From contig NZ_FNRT01000002.1 of the NCBI RefSeq assembly GCF_900105585.1, positions 2,790,001 to 2,854,000 of the forward strand: DNA of 64,000 nt, read 5' to 3'. This document shows positions 7,486-16,319 of this stretch, piece after piece. The stretch is from Nocardioides exalbidus (lineage in GTDB: Bacteria; Actinomycetota; Actinomycetes; Propionibacteriales; Nocardioidaceae). Within the stretch, counting starts at the first letter, position 1, and each line of letters begins with the position of its first letter. A program made the position numbers and the translations under genes. Under the pieces are notes generated by a model. That model was given only the letters and a program-made list of their open reading frames with translations, did not search any database and was not told the DNA's origin.

Positions 7486-8685
7486 GTGTCGTTCCCCGCA
7501 CTTGTCGAGCCGGCCGCCGAGCTGACCATCGACGAGGTACGCCGCTACAGCCGCCACCTGATCATCCCCGACGTCGGGATGACCGGGCAGAAGCGGCTGA
7601 AGAACGCGAAGGTGCTCGTCATCGGCGCCGGCGGGCTGGGCTCGCCCGCGCTGCTCTACCTCGCCGCCGCGGGCGTGGGCACGCTCGGCATCTGCGAGTT
7701 CGACACCGTCGACGAGTCGAACCTCCAGCGCCAGGTCATCCACGGCGTCAGCGACATCGACAAGCCGAAGGGCCTGTCCGCGAAGGAGTCGATCGCCGAG
7801 ATCAACCCCTACGTCGAGGTCGTCCTCCACGAGGAGCGGCTCGACAACGACAACGTCTTCGACGTCTTCCGCGGCTACGACCTGATCGTGGACGGCACCG
7901 ACAACTTCGCCACGCGCTACATGGTCAACGACGCGGCGTACTTCCTCGGCATCCCCTACGTCTGGGGCTCGATCTACCGCTTCGACGGCCAGGCCTCCGT
8001 CTTCGCGCCGATGCTCGGCGAGGACCTGCCCTGCTACCGCTGCCTCTACCCCGAGCCGCCGCCGCCGGGCATGGTCCCGAGCTGCGCCGAGGGCGGCGTG
8101 CTCGGCGTGCTCTGCGCGTCGATCGGCTCGATCCAGGTCAACGAGGCCATCAAGCTGCTGACGGGCATCGGTGAGCCGATCGCCGGCCGGCTGATGATCT
8201 ACGACGCCCTCGAGATGGAGTACCGCAAGCTCAAGGTCCGCAAGGACCCCAACTGCGCGCTGTGCGGCGAGCACGCCACCGTCACCGAGCTCATCGACTA
8301 CGACGCCTTCTGCGGCGCGGTCTCCGACGAGGCGGCCGAGGCGGCCGTCGGCTCGACGATCTCGGTCGTCCAGCTCGAGCACATGCTCAAGGAGCGCGAG
8401 AACGGTGAGCGCGACTTCGTCCTCGTCGACGTCCGCGAGCCCAACGAGGCCGAGATCAACCACATCCCGGGCTCGATCCTGATCCCCAAGGGCGAGTTCC
8501 TCAACGGCAACGCGCTCACCCAGCTGCCCAGCGACAAGCAGATCGTCATGCACTGCAAGTCGGGCGTGCGCTCGGCCGAGACGCTCGCGATCGTCAAGGG
8601 CGCCGGGTACGCCGACGCGGTGCACGTGGGCGGCGGCGTGGTCGCCTGGGTCAGCCAGATCGACCCGAGCCAGCCGACGTACTGA
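7486..8685 (+). CDS. moeZ: Adenylyltransferase/sulfurtransferase MoeZ
   Basis: A 399-residue fusion of an E1-like ThiF/MoeB domain and a rhodanese domain. It adenylates the C-terminal glycine of small sulfur carriers (MoaD, CysO-type) and transfers sulfur to form the thiocarboxylate used for molybdopterin and cysteine synthesis. Visible features are the nucleotide-binding GAGGLGSP (47-54), the zinc pairs C183/C186 (CYRC) and C257/C260 (CALC), and the rhodanese active-site loop HCKSGVR with C357. The GTG start follows AAGGAG by 5 nt; upstream in-frame starts lack an SD. Moco supply is relevant here because a molybdenum hydroxylase is encoded at 24.6-28.4 kb. Confidence 0.95.
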   Translation: MSFPALVEPAAELTIDEVRRYSRHLIIPDVGMTGQKRLKNAKVLVIGAGGLGSPALLYLAAAGVGTLGICEFDTVDESNLQRQVIHGVSDIDKPKGLSAKESIAEINPYVEVVLHEERLDNDNVFDVFRGYDLIVDGTDNFATRYMVNDAAYFLGIPYVWGSIYRFDGQASVFAPMLGEDLPCYRCLYPEPPPPGMVPSCAEGGVLGVLCASIGSIQVNEAIKLLTGIGEPIAGRLMIYDALEMEYRKLKVRKDPNCALCGEHATVTELIDYDAFCGAVSDEAAEAAVGSTISVVQLEHMLKERENGERDFVLVDVREPNEAEINHIPGSILIPKGEFLNGNALTQLPSDKQIVMHCKSGVRSAETLAIVKGAGYADAVHVGGGVVAWVSQIDPSQPTY

Positions 8686-8698
8686 CGGCCACGACGAC

Positions 8699-8725
8699 GG
8701 CCCCCGACCACCACGGTCGGGGGCC
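8699..8725 (+). terminator. Terminator of moeZ
   Basis: An 11-bp perfect GC-rich stem (8699-8709 with 8715-8725, loop ACCAC) followed by TTCGT, 13 nt after the moeZ stop. Outer arms (8687-8694 with 8737-8744, GGCCACGA/TCGTGGCC) extend it into a long hairpin. Confidence 0.85.
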
Positions 8726-8738
8726 TTCGTCGTGCTCG

Positions 8739-8778
8739 TGGCCCGAAAGGGCTACCCGCGCGTAACCCTTTCGGGCCA
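8739..8778. repeat. 40-nt hairpin just upstream of the secreted protease gene
   Basis: TGGCCCGAAAGGG (8739-8751) and CCCTTTCGGGCCA (8766-8778) are perfect inverse copies. The stem continues through a TAC/GTA pair after one mismatch, leaving a 6-nt loop. It ends 12 nt before the ATG of the protease gene and overlaps the outer arm of the moeZ terminator. It could be a second terminator, a 5'UTR structure or an operator. Confidence 0.6.
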
Positions 8779-8790
8779 TCCCTCGTTCTG

Positions 8791-9672
8791 ATGTACATGC
8801 GTACCTCGACGAAGCTCCTCGCCGTCGCTTCCGGCCTCGCCCTCACCGGCGCGCTGGGTGCGGCTGTCGGCGGCCCCGCGACGGCCGCTCCCGTCACCGC
8901 CTGGGCGCCTGCCGCCTCGGCCGCGATCACCCCGGGCGTCCAGACCAACACCGAGGGGTCGGGCCAGTGCACCGCGAACTTCGTGTTCACCGACGCCGCG
9001 GGCTCCGTCTACGTCGGTCAGGCGGCCCACTGCTCGGGGCTGGGTGAGGCGACCGACACCAACGGCTGCGACGCCGGCACCCTGCCACTCGGCACGCGGG
9101 TGACCTTCAACCGCAATGGCAGCATCGTCTCGGCCGGCACGCAGGTCGGCGCCGGCACGCTGGCGTACAGCTCGTGGAACACCATGCAGGCCCGCGGCGA
9201 GACCGACGCCACCACCTGCGCCTGCAACGACTTCGCACTGGTGGAGGTCGACGCGGCCGACGTCGGCGAGGTGAACCCGTCGATCCCGTTCTGGGGCGGC
9301 CCGGTCGGCATCAACACCAGCGGCACCACCGCCGGCGACCGCGTCCACAGCTTCGGCAACTCCGGGCTGCGCGGCGGCGTCGAGCAGCTCTCGCCGAAGA
9401 CCGGGATCAGCCTCGGGCAGGACGCGGCCGACAACGGCTGGACCCACCCGCTCTACACGGTCACCCCGGGCATCCCGGGCGACTCCGGGAGCGCCTTCCT
9501 CGACGGCAGCGGCAACGCGCTCGGCACGCTCTCCACGCTCGGCCTGGCCCCGCTGCCCGCGTCGAACAACATCGGCGACCTGTCCCGCGAGCTCGCCTAC
9601 GCCCAGCAGCACGCGGGCATCGCGGGCCTGCGCCTCGTCCTCGGGACGGAGCCCTTCACCCCCGTCCTCTGA
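8791..9672 (+). CDS. Secreted chymotrypsin-like (S1 family) serine protease
   Basis: A 293-residue exported protein with a signal peptide (residues 1 to about 33; hydrophobic LLAVASGLALTGALGAAVG, then an AXA-type site). The catalytic triad is visible: H80 in QAAHC, D147 in NDFALV, and S232 in GDSGS. C81, C93, C143 and C145 suggest disulfides, consistent with an extracellular enzyme. An alternative start is the ATG two codons later. It is framed by hairpins on both sides and is likely monocistronic. The substrate is unknown; the fold resembles trypsin-like peptidases without a long propeptide. Confidence 0.88.
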   Translation: MYMRTSTKLLAVASGLALTGALGAAVGGPATAAPVTAWAPAASAAITPGVQTNTEGSGQCTANFVFTDAAGSVYVGQAAHCSGLGEATDTNGCDAGTLPLGTRVTFNRNGSIVSAGTQVGAGTLAYSSWNTMQARGETDATTCACNDFALVEVDAADVGEVNPSIPFWGGPVGINTSGTTAGDRVHSFGNSGLRGGVEQLSPKTGISLGQDAADNGWTHPLYTVTPGIPGDSGSAFLDGSGNALGTLSTLGLAPLPASNNIGDLSRELAYAQQHAGIAGLRLVLGTEPFTPVL

Positions 9673-9698
9673 CCCCACCGACCCCGCGGCCACTCCTT

Positions 9699-9724
9699 CC
9701 GAAGGGCACCTCGGAGCCCTTCGG
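9699..9724 (+). terminator. Terminator of the protease gene
   Basis: CCGAAGGGC (9699-9707) and GCCCTTCGG (9716-9724) form a 9-bp stem with an 8-nt loop, 27 nt after the protease stop. No T tract follows, as is common in high-GC genomes. Confidence 0.7.
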
Positions 9725-9777
9725 CAACGATCCAGCACCATTGCCGCGCCCCGCTCGCATGGCGTGACCCACTCACC

Positions 9778-9783
9778 TAGGGT
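9778..9783 (+). promoter_or_regulatory. Leaderless -10 box of the DUF4129-MoxR operon
   Basis: TAGGGT lies 6 nt before the ATG at 9790, with no SD. It is the likely single promoter for the overlapping genes from 9790 to 14777. Confidence 0.55.
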
Positions 9784-9789
9784 CACGCC

Positions 9790-10581
9790 ATGCGTGTGTT
9801 CCCGGCAGTCCCGCCCGGCGCGCGCGCCGTGCTGGTGGTCGCCGTGACCACGCTGTTCATGGTGCTCGCCGCCTGGGCGACGCTGATCGGCCCGAGTGAG
9901 GTGTTCACCGGCCCGGGGCGGCTCGACTTCACGGTCACCAAGCCGGCCGAGACCTGTGTCCCGTCGGAGGTCGTGACCGGCCCTGACGGCACCGAGACGA
10001 CCACGCTGCCCGACAACCCGCGCCGGCTCCCGGTCTGCGAGGACAACGGCAGCGACCCCGGTGAGCCGCGGCCCACCTCCACCGCTGACGCACCGACCTG
10101 GGTGAAGGTCCTGCTCTGGGTGTTCGTCGCCGGCCTCCTCCTCGTGCTGCTCGCCTTCCTGGTGTTCCTCGCCAGCGTGCTGCTGGACCGGCGCGGCCAC
10201 CGGCGCGAGGCCGCCCGCACCGCCGTCGACTTCGACACGCTCGGTGAGCCGGGCCGGCTGGCGGCGGCGATCACCCGCGACGCCGCGCAGCAGGACGCGG
10301 CGCTGCGCGAGGGCGATCCGCGCAACGCGATCGTCGCGGCCTGGCAGCGCTTCGAGGTGCAGGGCGAGCAGGCCGGAGTCCCCCGCAGGTCGTGGGAGAC
10401 CTCGTCGGAGTACGCCATCCGCATCCTCGACCTCGTCGCCGCGGACGCAGGTGCGGTCAACCGGCTGGCCGTGCTCTACCGCGAGGCCCGGTTCTCCGAG
10501 CACCCGATCACCGAGGTCCACCGCACGGAGGCGCTCGAGGCACTCGGCGAGATCCGCGCCCGCCTGGGGGTGCGGGGCTGA
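9790..10581 (+). CDS. DUF4129 domain-containing membrane protein
   Basis: A 263-residue protein with an N-terminal membrane helix (about residues 12-34), an extracytoplasmic stretch of some 80 residues with two cysteines, a second helix (about 107-134), and a C-terminal cytoplasmic DUF4129 domain (ending with WETSSEYAIRIL and REARFSEHPIT). DUF4129 proteins habitually accompany MoxR ATPases and DUF58 proteins in putative cell-surface chaperone systems. First gene of a tightly overlapped operon: its stop shares bases with the next ATG (TGATG). Confidence 0.85.
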   Translation: MRVFPAVPPGARAVLVVAVTTLFMVLAAWATLIGPSEVFTGPGRLDFTVTKPAETCVPSEVVTGPDGTETTTLPDNPRRLPVCEDNGSDPGEPRPTSTADAPTWVKVLLWVFVAGLLLVLLAFLVFLASVLLDRRGHRREAARTAVDFDTLGEPGRLAAAITRDAAQQDAALREGDPRNAIVAAWQRFEVQGEQAGVPRRSWETSSEYAIRILDLVAADAGAVNRLAVLYREARFSEHPITEVHRTEALEALGEIRARLGVRG

Positions 10582-11007
10582 TGCGGGGCGCGATCTCCCG
10601 GCCGTGGCGCAACCGGCTCGTCATCGCTGCCTCGATCGGCGTCGTCGGCTTCCTCTTCGCGCGGCTGCTGCGCTTCGACCCCCAGCCCGTGCCGTACGCC
10701 GTCGCCATGACCGTCGTGCTGTCGCTGGTCTGGCTGCTCGTCGACGTGGTCGACGGCGAGCCGACGCACTGGACGCCGACACTGCCGACCACCGGCGACC
10801 GCGTCGACGAGGCGACCTCCGACCTGCGGGTGCTCTCGAGCCACCAGCAGGCGACCGAGCCGTCCGACGCCCTCTCCGACCGGCTGGTCGCGCTCGCCCG
10901 GGGTCGCGATCCAGCCCTCGCCGACGAGCTCCGCACCGAGCTGTCCGGGTCCCGGCGGATCACGCCCGCCGAGATCGACCGCATCCTGACCCGAATCGAG
11001 GAGTCCC

Positions 11008-11021
<14 letters not shown>
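10581..11021 (+). CDS. Hypothetical two-helix membrane protein in MoxR operon
   Basis: A 146-residue protein. Two membrane helices lie near the N-terminus (about residues 12-28 and 36-55), followed by a soluble, charged C-terminal part rich in Arg, Asp and Glu (SDALSDRLVALARGRDPALA onward). I do not recognise a family. The ATG overlaps the DUF4129 stop, and the 3' end overlaps the moxR start by 14 nt, so translation is coupled to both. It is probably an accessory membrane subunit of the MoxR/DUF58 module. Confidence 0.75.
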
Positions 11022-11981
<960 letters not shown>

Positions 11982-11985
<4 letters not shown>

Positions 11986-13256
11986 CCTCGTGGCAGCCCA
12001 CCCCCGCGGCCGTGCGGGCCTGCCTGCTCGCGCTGGTGGGCCTCGGCGGCGGCGTCGTGGCCGGTCGCGAGGTGCTGGTGGTGCTCGCCGCCCCGTTCGT
12101 GGTGCTGGGCGCGATGGCGCTGGTCAGCCGGCCGGGCACCGTCCCCACGATCCGCACGACCATCGACCACCGCCGCCTGCACGAGGGGCAGGGCACCACG
12201 TCCCGGCTCGTGGTCGGCGACCTCGCGGGGGTCGAGCACGTCACCCGGGCGTCCGCCAGGGCGCCGCACGTCGCCACGCGGCCGACGTACGGCACCGTGG
12301 GGTCGCTGGTCGCCCACGGCCTCCCGTCGATCGAGTTCAGCCCGCGCCGGTGGGGCCGGCGCACCATCGGGGCGGAGCGGGTGGCGCTGACCTCGGCGTG
12401 GGCCGGCTGGCGCAGCGGGCCGGTCGACCTGCCGGAGCACGGGCTGGTGGTGCTGCCGCAGGCGGCGACGTACGACAGCCGCGCGGAGGTCCCGCAACCC
12501 GACGGCCTGGTCGGCCGGCACCGGTCGCGACGACTGGGGAGCGGCACGGAGTTCGAGGGGATCCGGCCGTTCGCGTCGGGTGACCGGCTCAAGCGGATCA
12601 ACTGGCCGGTGTCGCTGCGCACCGGCGACCTGCACGTCATCACCACCCGCGCGGAGCAGGACGCGGGCGTGTGGCTCGTGGTCGACGGACTGCGCGACAT
12701 CGGTGTCTCGGGTGGCATCGACGGCGCCGCCAGCAGCCTCGACCTCACGGTCCGCGCCGCGTCCGCGCTGGCGGAGCACCACGTGCGCACGGGTGACCGG
12801 GTGGGAATGCTGGTGGTCGCCTCCGACGCGGCCCGGGTGCGCCTGGGTTCGGGGCCGCGGCACCTCCAGCAGATCCAGGGCACGCTCTCGCGGGTGCGCA
12901 CCGAGGCCCGCGGCGTCGCGCCCGAGCGGCTCGACCTCGGCGCGGGAGCCGGCAGCGTCGTCTACGTCCTCTCGCCGATGCTGTTCACACCACTCGTCTC
13001 CGCCACCGCCAGCCTGCTGCGTGGCGGGACCTCGGCGGTCGTCATCGACACGCTGGGGGAACGCCCGGAGGGTGCCGACCCGCTCGCGCTGGACAGCCTG
13101 GCCGCCCGGATGCAGAAGATCGAGCGCGACGACCGGCTGGAGCAGCTGGCCGCGCTCGGCTGTCCGGTCGTGCCGTGGCGCGGCCCCGGCACCCTCGACA
13201 CCGTCCTCCACCAGCTCGCCCGGCGCGCGCAGGTGCCGAAGGTGCGTGCGCGATGA
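11982..13256 (+). CDS. DUF58 domain-containing protein
   Basis: A 424-residue protein with an N-terminal pair of hydrophobic segments (about residues 11-48), a beta-rich middle, and the DUF58 core with the hallmark GIRPFASGDRLKRINW (193-208), followed by a VWA-like half (WLVVDGLRD...) whose MIDAS metal-binding residues look incomplete. DUF58 proteins are the standard partners of MoxR ATPases. GTG start overlapping the moxR stop; ATGA overlap with the next gene. Confidence 0.9.
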
Positions 13257-13774
13257 CGGCCGCCTCCCTGCTGCGCCTCCCGGCCGGGCTGACCACGGGG
13301 GCGCTCGCGCTCCGCGTCGTGCTGTTCGCACTGCCGTGCGCCGCCCTCGCGCTCGCCCTCCCCACCCGCCCGCACGTCGTCGTGGTGGTCGCTGTCGTGC
13401 TGATGTCGGCGATGTGGGCGCGCACGCCCGACCACGTGGCGGGCGGCCTCGTGCTGGCGGTCGTGATGGTGTGGTGGACCGTCCACGGCGTCGTCGACTG
13501 GCGGGTCCTGGTCGTCGGGGTGCTCCTCGTGGCGGCGCACGTCGTGTCGGTCGTCCTGTCCTACGGCCCGGTCGCGCTCGCCGTCGACCCGCGCCTGGCT
13601 GCCCTCTGGCTCAGGCGGGGTCTGCTGGCCCTGGTGCCGCTGCCGTTCACGTGGGTCGCCGTCCGCGGCCTCGACGCCGACCTCGCCCCGCCCTGGGTGT
13701 GGTCGTCCGCGGCCCTGGTCGTGGTGGTGCTCGTGCTCGTGACGCTGCGGGTGACCCAGCCGGTGGGCGAGTGA
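13253..13774 (+). CDS. Hypothetical polytopic membrane protein
   Basis: A 173-residue, very hydrophobic protein with about five transmembrane segments (for instance ALRVVLFALPCAALALAL, VVVVVAVVLMSAMWA, LVLAVVMVWWTVHGVVDW, and a C-terminal SAALVVVVLVLVTL). No family recognised. ATG overlaps the DUF58 stop and the TGA overlaps the next GTG. It is likely a membrane component of the MoxR/DUF58 system. Confidence 0.75.
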   Translation: MTAASLLRLPAGLTTGALALRVVLFALPCAALALALPTRPHVVVVVAVVLMSAMWARTPDHVAGGLVLAVVMVWWTVHGVVDWRVLVVGVLLVAAHVVSVVLSYGPVALAVDPRLAALWLRRGLLALVPLPFTWVAVRGLDADLAPPWVWSSAALVVVVLVLVTLRVTQPVGE

Positions 13775-14103
13775 CCGCCGAGGAGGAGCGCGAGCTCTAC
13801 GCCGAGCTCGTGCTGCAGTGCGCCGAGTCGGTGCCGCGCGGTCGCGTGACGACCTACGGCGCCATCGCGGACGTGGTCGGTGAACGGCTCGGGCGCGGTG
13901 GCCCCCGCCTCGTCGGCAACGTGATGGCGACGCACGGTGCGGCGGTGCCGTGGTGGCGGGTCGTGCGTGCGGACGGGTCGCTCCCGCCGTCGCACGGAGA
14001 GGAGGCGCGGCAGGCCTACCTCGAGGAGGGCACGCCGCTCCGGGCGTCGGGGTCCGTGGATCTGAGCCTCGCGTTCTGGCAGCCCGGGCTCAGGGCAGAA
14101 TGA
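13771..14103 (+). CDS. Alkyltransferase-like protein (MGMT family, no catalytic Cys)
   Basis: A 110-residue protein of the MGMT/Ogt DNA-binding domain family. The recognition helix RVTTYGAIAD and the conserved turn are present, but the active-site motif P-C-H-R is PWWR (residues 60-63), so the alkyl-acceptor cysteine is a tryptophan. Such ATL proteins bind O6-alkylguanine without repairing it and hand the lesion to nucleotide excision repair. The mycobacterial equivalent sits in the same gene block. GTG start overlapping the previous stop; ATGA overlap with the acyltransferase gene. Confidence 0.88.
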   Translation: MTAEEERELYAELVLQCAESVPRGRVTTYGAIADVVGERLGRGGPRLVGNVMATHGAAVPWWRVVRADGSLPPSHGEEARQAYLEEGTPLRASGSVDLSLAFWQPGLRAE

Positions 14104-14777
14104 CCGCCATGCTCTACACGGTGCTCCACAGCGTCGTACCCCCACTGGCGCGAGCCGTGTGGCGGCCGACGGTCGAGGGCCTGCACCACGTGCCCGCCAC
14201 GGGTCCGGTGATCGTGGCGAGCAACCACCTGTCCTTCGTGGACAGCGTGGTCATCCCGTGCATCGTGCCGCGCAAGGTCGTCTTCCTCGCCAAGTCCGAC
14301 TACTTCACCGGCAGCGGCGTGAAGGGTGCCGCGCAGCGCGCGTGGTTCGAGGGCCTCGGCATGCTGCCGGTCGACCGTGACGACACGAAGGCGGCGCTGG
14401 CCAGCCTCGACACCGCGCTCGAGGTGCTCGGTCGCGGCGAGGCGTTCGGCATCTACCCCGAGGGCACCCGCTCGCGCGACGGCCGGATCTACCGTGGCCG
14501 CACCGGGGTCGCGCACCTCGCGCTCACCGCGGGCTGCCCCGTCGTCCCGGTCGGGCTGACCGGCACGCCCGACATCCAGCCGATCGGCTCCAACGTCCCG
14601 CGCCTGGCGAAGGTCACCGTGAGGTTCGGCGAGCCGATCCGCGTCGCGGGGGAGTACGACGGCGTCCCCACCGGCCGCGCCCGTCGCGACCTCACCGACC
14701 GGATCATGGCCGCCATCGGTGGCCTCACCGACCAGGAGCCCGCCGGCGTCTACAACGAGCGGCCGGTCGACGCCTGA
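14100..14777 (+). CDS. Lysophospholipid acyltransferase family protein (PlsC-like)
   Basis: A 225-residue 1-acyl-sn-glycerol-3-phosphate acyltransferase-type enzyme. Motif I is NHLSFVD, a variant of NHxxxxD (42-48), motif II covers LPVDRDDTK, motif III is EGTRSRDG (121-128), and motif IV is the CPVVPV region. It would acylate a lysophospholipid or a related acceptor at the membrane. The start at 14100 makes an ATGA overlap; a second ATG three codons on (14109) is possible. Last gene of the overlapped operon that begins at 9790; a repeat region follows. Confidence 0.88.
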   Translation: MTAMLYTVLHSVVPPLARAVWRPTVEGLHHVPATGPVIVASNHLSFVDSVVIPCIVPRKVVFLAKSDYFTGSGVKGAAQRAWFEGLGMLPVDRDDTKAALASLDTALEVLGRGEAFGIYPEGTRSRDGRIYRGRTGVAHLALTAGCPVVPVGLTGTPDIQPIGSNVPRLAKVTVRFGEPIRVAGEYDGVPTGRARRDLTDRIMAAIGGLTDQEPAGVYNERPVDA

Positions 14778-14786
14778 TCCTCTCGT

Positions 14787-14921
14787 GAGCGGTGGGTGAG
14801 CCACATTCCAGGGCGGTGGAACGTCGCTGGGCCACCGCTCCATCAGCGCCTCGGTCGCGACACGCCCGTGGGCGGTGGGTGAGCCACCTTTCGCACGCGT
14901 CGAATGTGGCTCACGCACCGC
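14787..14921. repeat. Two copies of a dispersed hairpin repeat
   Basis: The gap between the convergent acyltransferase and DUF1116 genes holds two related hairpin units. The right copy (14872-14921) has GCGGTG...CACCGC outer arms and a perfect 9-bp inner stem, GTGAGCCAC (14879-14887) with GTGGCTCAC (14906-14914). The left copy (14787-14840) is decayed but still has 9-bp arms GAGCGGTGG/CCACCGCTC. The same unit is tandemly repeated at 51431-51860. The right copy abuts the stop codon of the DUF1116 gene and may also end its transcript. Confidence 0.8.
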
Positions 14922-16319
14922 TCAGGCAGGTACGCGCGCCGCGAGGGCGGCGAGCGCCTTCGGGAAGATCTCGGCGGGCGGGGTCACGAGCCCGGCGCCG
15001 ACCTGGCCGACGCCCGCCACCGCGCCGGCCATGCCGGTGTTGATCTGCGGCAGGATCCCGGTGCGTACGACCTTGCTCACGTCGATGCCGGTCGGCGTGC
15101 CCTGGAACTCGAGGACGGGGACCGACCAGCGGGGGTTCTCCGCGAGGGTGATCTCGTGCATCCGGCGGGTGGTCGCGAGCGCGTCGGGGACGGTGCCGCC
15201 GACGAGCCGGACGATCGCGGGCGCGGTCGCCATCGCGAACCCGCCGATGCCGGCGGTCTCGGTGATCGCGGAGTCGCCGATGTCGGGGTTGGCGTCGTCG
15301 GGCCCGTAGTCGCCGAGGAAGAGGCCCTCGGCCACCTGGGCCGGCCCGGTGAACCACTCGTCGCCGGTGCCGGAGACCTGGATGCCGAAGTCCGTGCCGT
15401 TGCGCGCCATCGCGACGACCATCGTCGAGCCGGGCACGTCGCGCCCGGCGTCGAGGGCGAGCTTGCAGGCGGGCATCGCGAGGTTGAGGAAGAAGTGGTC
15501 GTTGCCGCCGACGAAGCGCAGCGCGGCCGCGACGTCCTTGGCGGCGAAGCCTCCCCGGTCGATGCTGCCCACCATCGCGGGGGAGAGGTCGCGCAGCAGC
15601 ATGAGCGTGCCGGCGCGGTTGCGGTTGTGCGCCTCGTCGCCCATCTGGAGCATCTGGGTGAGGATGCCGGTGACGTCGGTGGCCTCCTCGGTGCCGCGCA
15701 CCGCGGCCTGCAGCAGCGGGCCGAGCACGTCGCCCATCCAGCGCAGCCGGGTGAGCACCTCGTCGTTGTAGGCGCCGTAGCGCAGCACCTTGCCGAGGCC
15801 CTCGTTGAGGGAGCAGTACGTCCGCCTGCCGGTGGCGCGGTCCTCGAGGACCCACATCCACATGGACGGCGTGACGACTCCGGCCATCGGGCCGACGGCG
15901 CTGCGGTGGTGGCACGGCTCGAGGCTCACGGAGCTGCCGGACTCGAAGAGCGCGACGGCGTCCTCCGGGTCGTCGACCAGGCCCTCGAGCGCAGCCCCGC
16001 CCATGAGAGCACCGCGCAGCGGACCGGACGCGCGGTCCCAGGTGATCGGAGGTCCGGCGTGGAGGAACTGGCCCTTCTCCAGGCCGAGCACCTCGGACGC
16101 CGGCGCGACATCGACGAGGTGGGCGGTGACGCCGAGCATCGCCTCGACGGCCAACCGGTTGGCCTCGGGCCGTCGCGCGTCGGTGGCGACCTTCGCGAGG
16201 TCAGCCTCAGTGCCGGGCATCGGCGGTCGCCAGTCGACCCGCTCGACACCGACGGCCTGGCCCTCGACGGCCTCGGCGAACATGTCGGCGCCCACCGTCA
16301 CGACGGTCGTCTCGCTCAT
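14922..16319 (-). CDS. DUF1116 protein, AllG-like subunit of oxamate-type carbamoyltransferase
   Basis: A 465-residue DUF1116 (YlbE) family protein. In E. coli the DUF1116, FdrA and DUF2877 proteins (AllG, AllF, AllH) together form oxamate carbamoyltransferase, which splits oxalurate phosphorolytically into oxamate and carbamoyl phosphate. Conserved-looking stretches are GDEAHNRNRAGT, GGNDHFFLNLAMP, ARNGTDFGIQVSG and AGIGGFAMATAPA. There are no membrane segments. The ATG overlaps the stop of the upstream fdrA by one base. Last gene of a three-gene operon; expected to act on a carbamoylated (ureido) intermediate. Confidence 0.85.
   Translation of the reverse strand: MSETTVVTVGADMFAEAVEGQAVGVERVDWRPPMPGTEADLAKVATDARRPEANRLAVEAMLGVTAHLVDVAPASEVLGLEKGQFLHAGPPITWDRASGPLRGALMGGAALEGLVDDPEDAVALFESGSSVSLEPCHHRSAVGPMAGVVTPSMWMWVLEDRATGRRTYCSLNEGLGKVLRYGAYNDEVLTRLRWMGDVLGPLLQAAVRGTEEATDVTGILTQMLQMGDEAHNRNRAGTLMLLRDLSPAMVGSIDRGGFAAKDVAAALRFVGGNDHFFLNLAMPACKLALDAGRDVPGSTMVVAMARNGTDFGIQVSGTGDEWFTGPAQVAEGLFLGDYGPDDANPDIGDSAITETAGIGGFAMATAPAIVRLVGGTVPDALATTRRMHEITLAENPRWSVPVLEFQGTPTGIDVSKVVRTGILPQINTGMAGAVAGVGQVGAGLVTPPAEIFPKALAALAARVPA

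Noticed and set aside
8739..8778. Riboswitch upstream of the protease gene
   Set aside because: A single hairpin with no conserved ligand-binding core; a terminator or operator is simpler.
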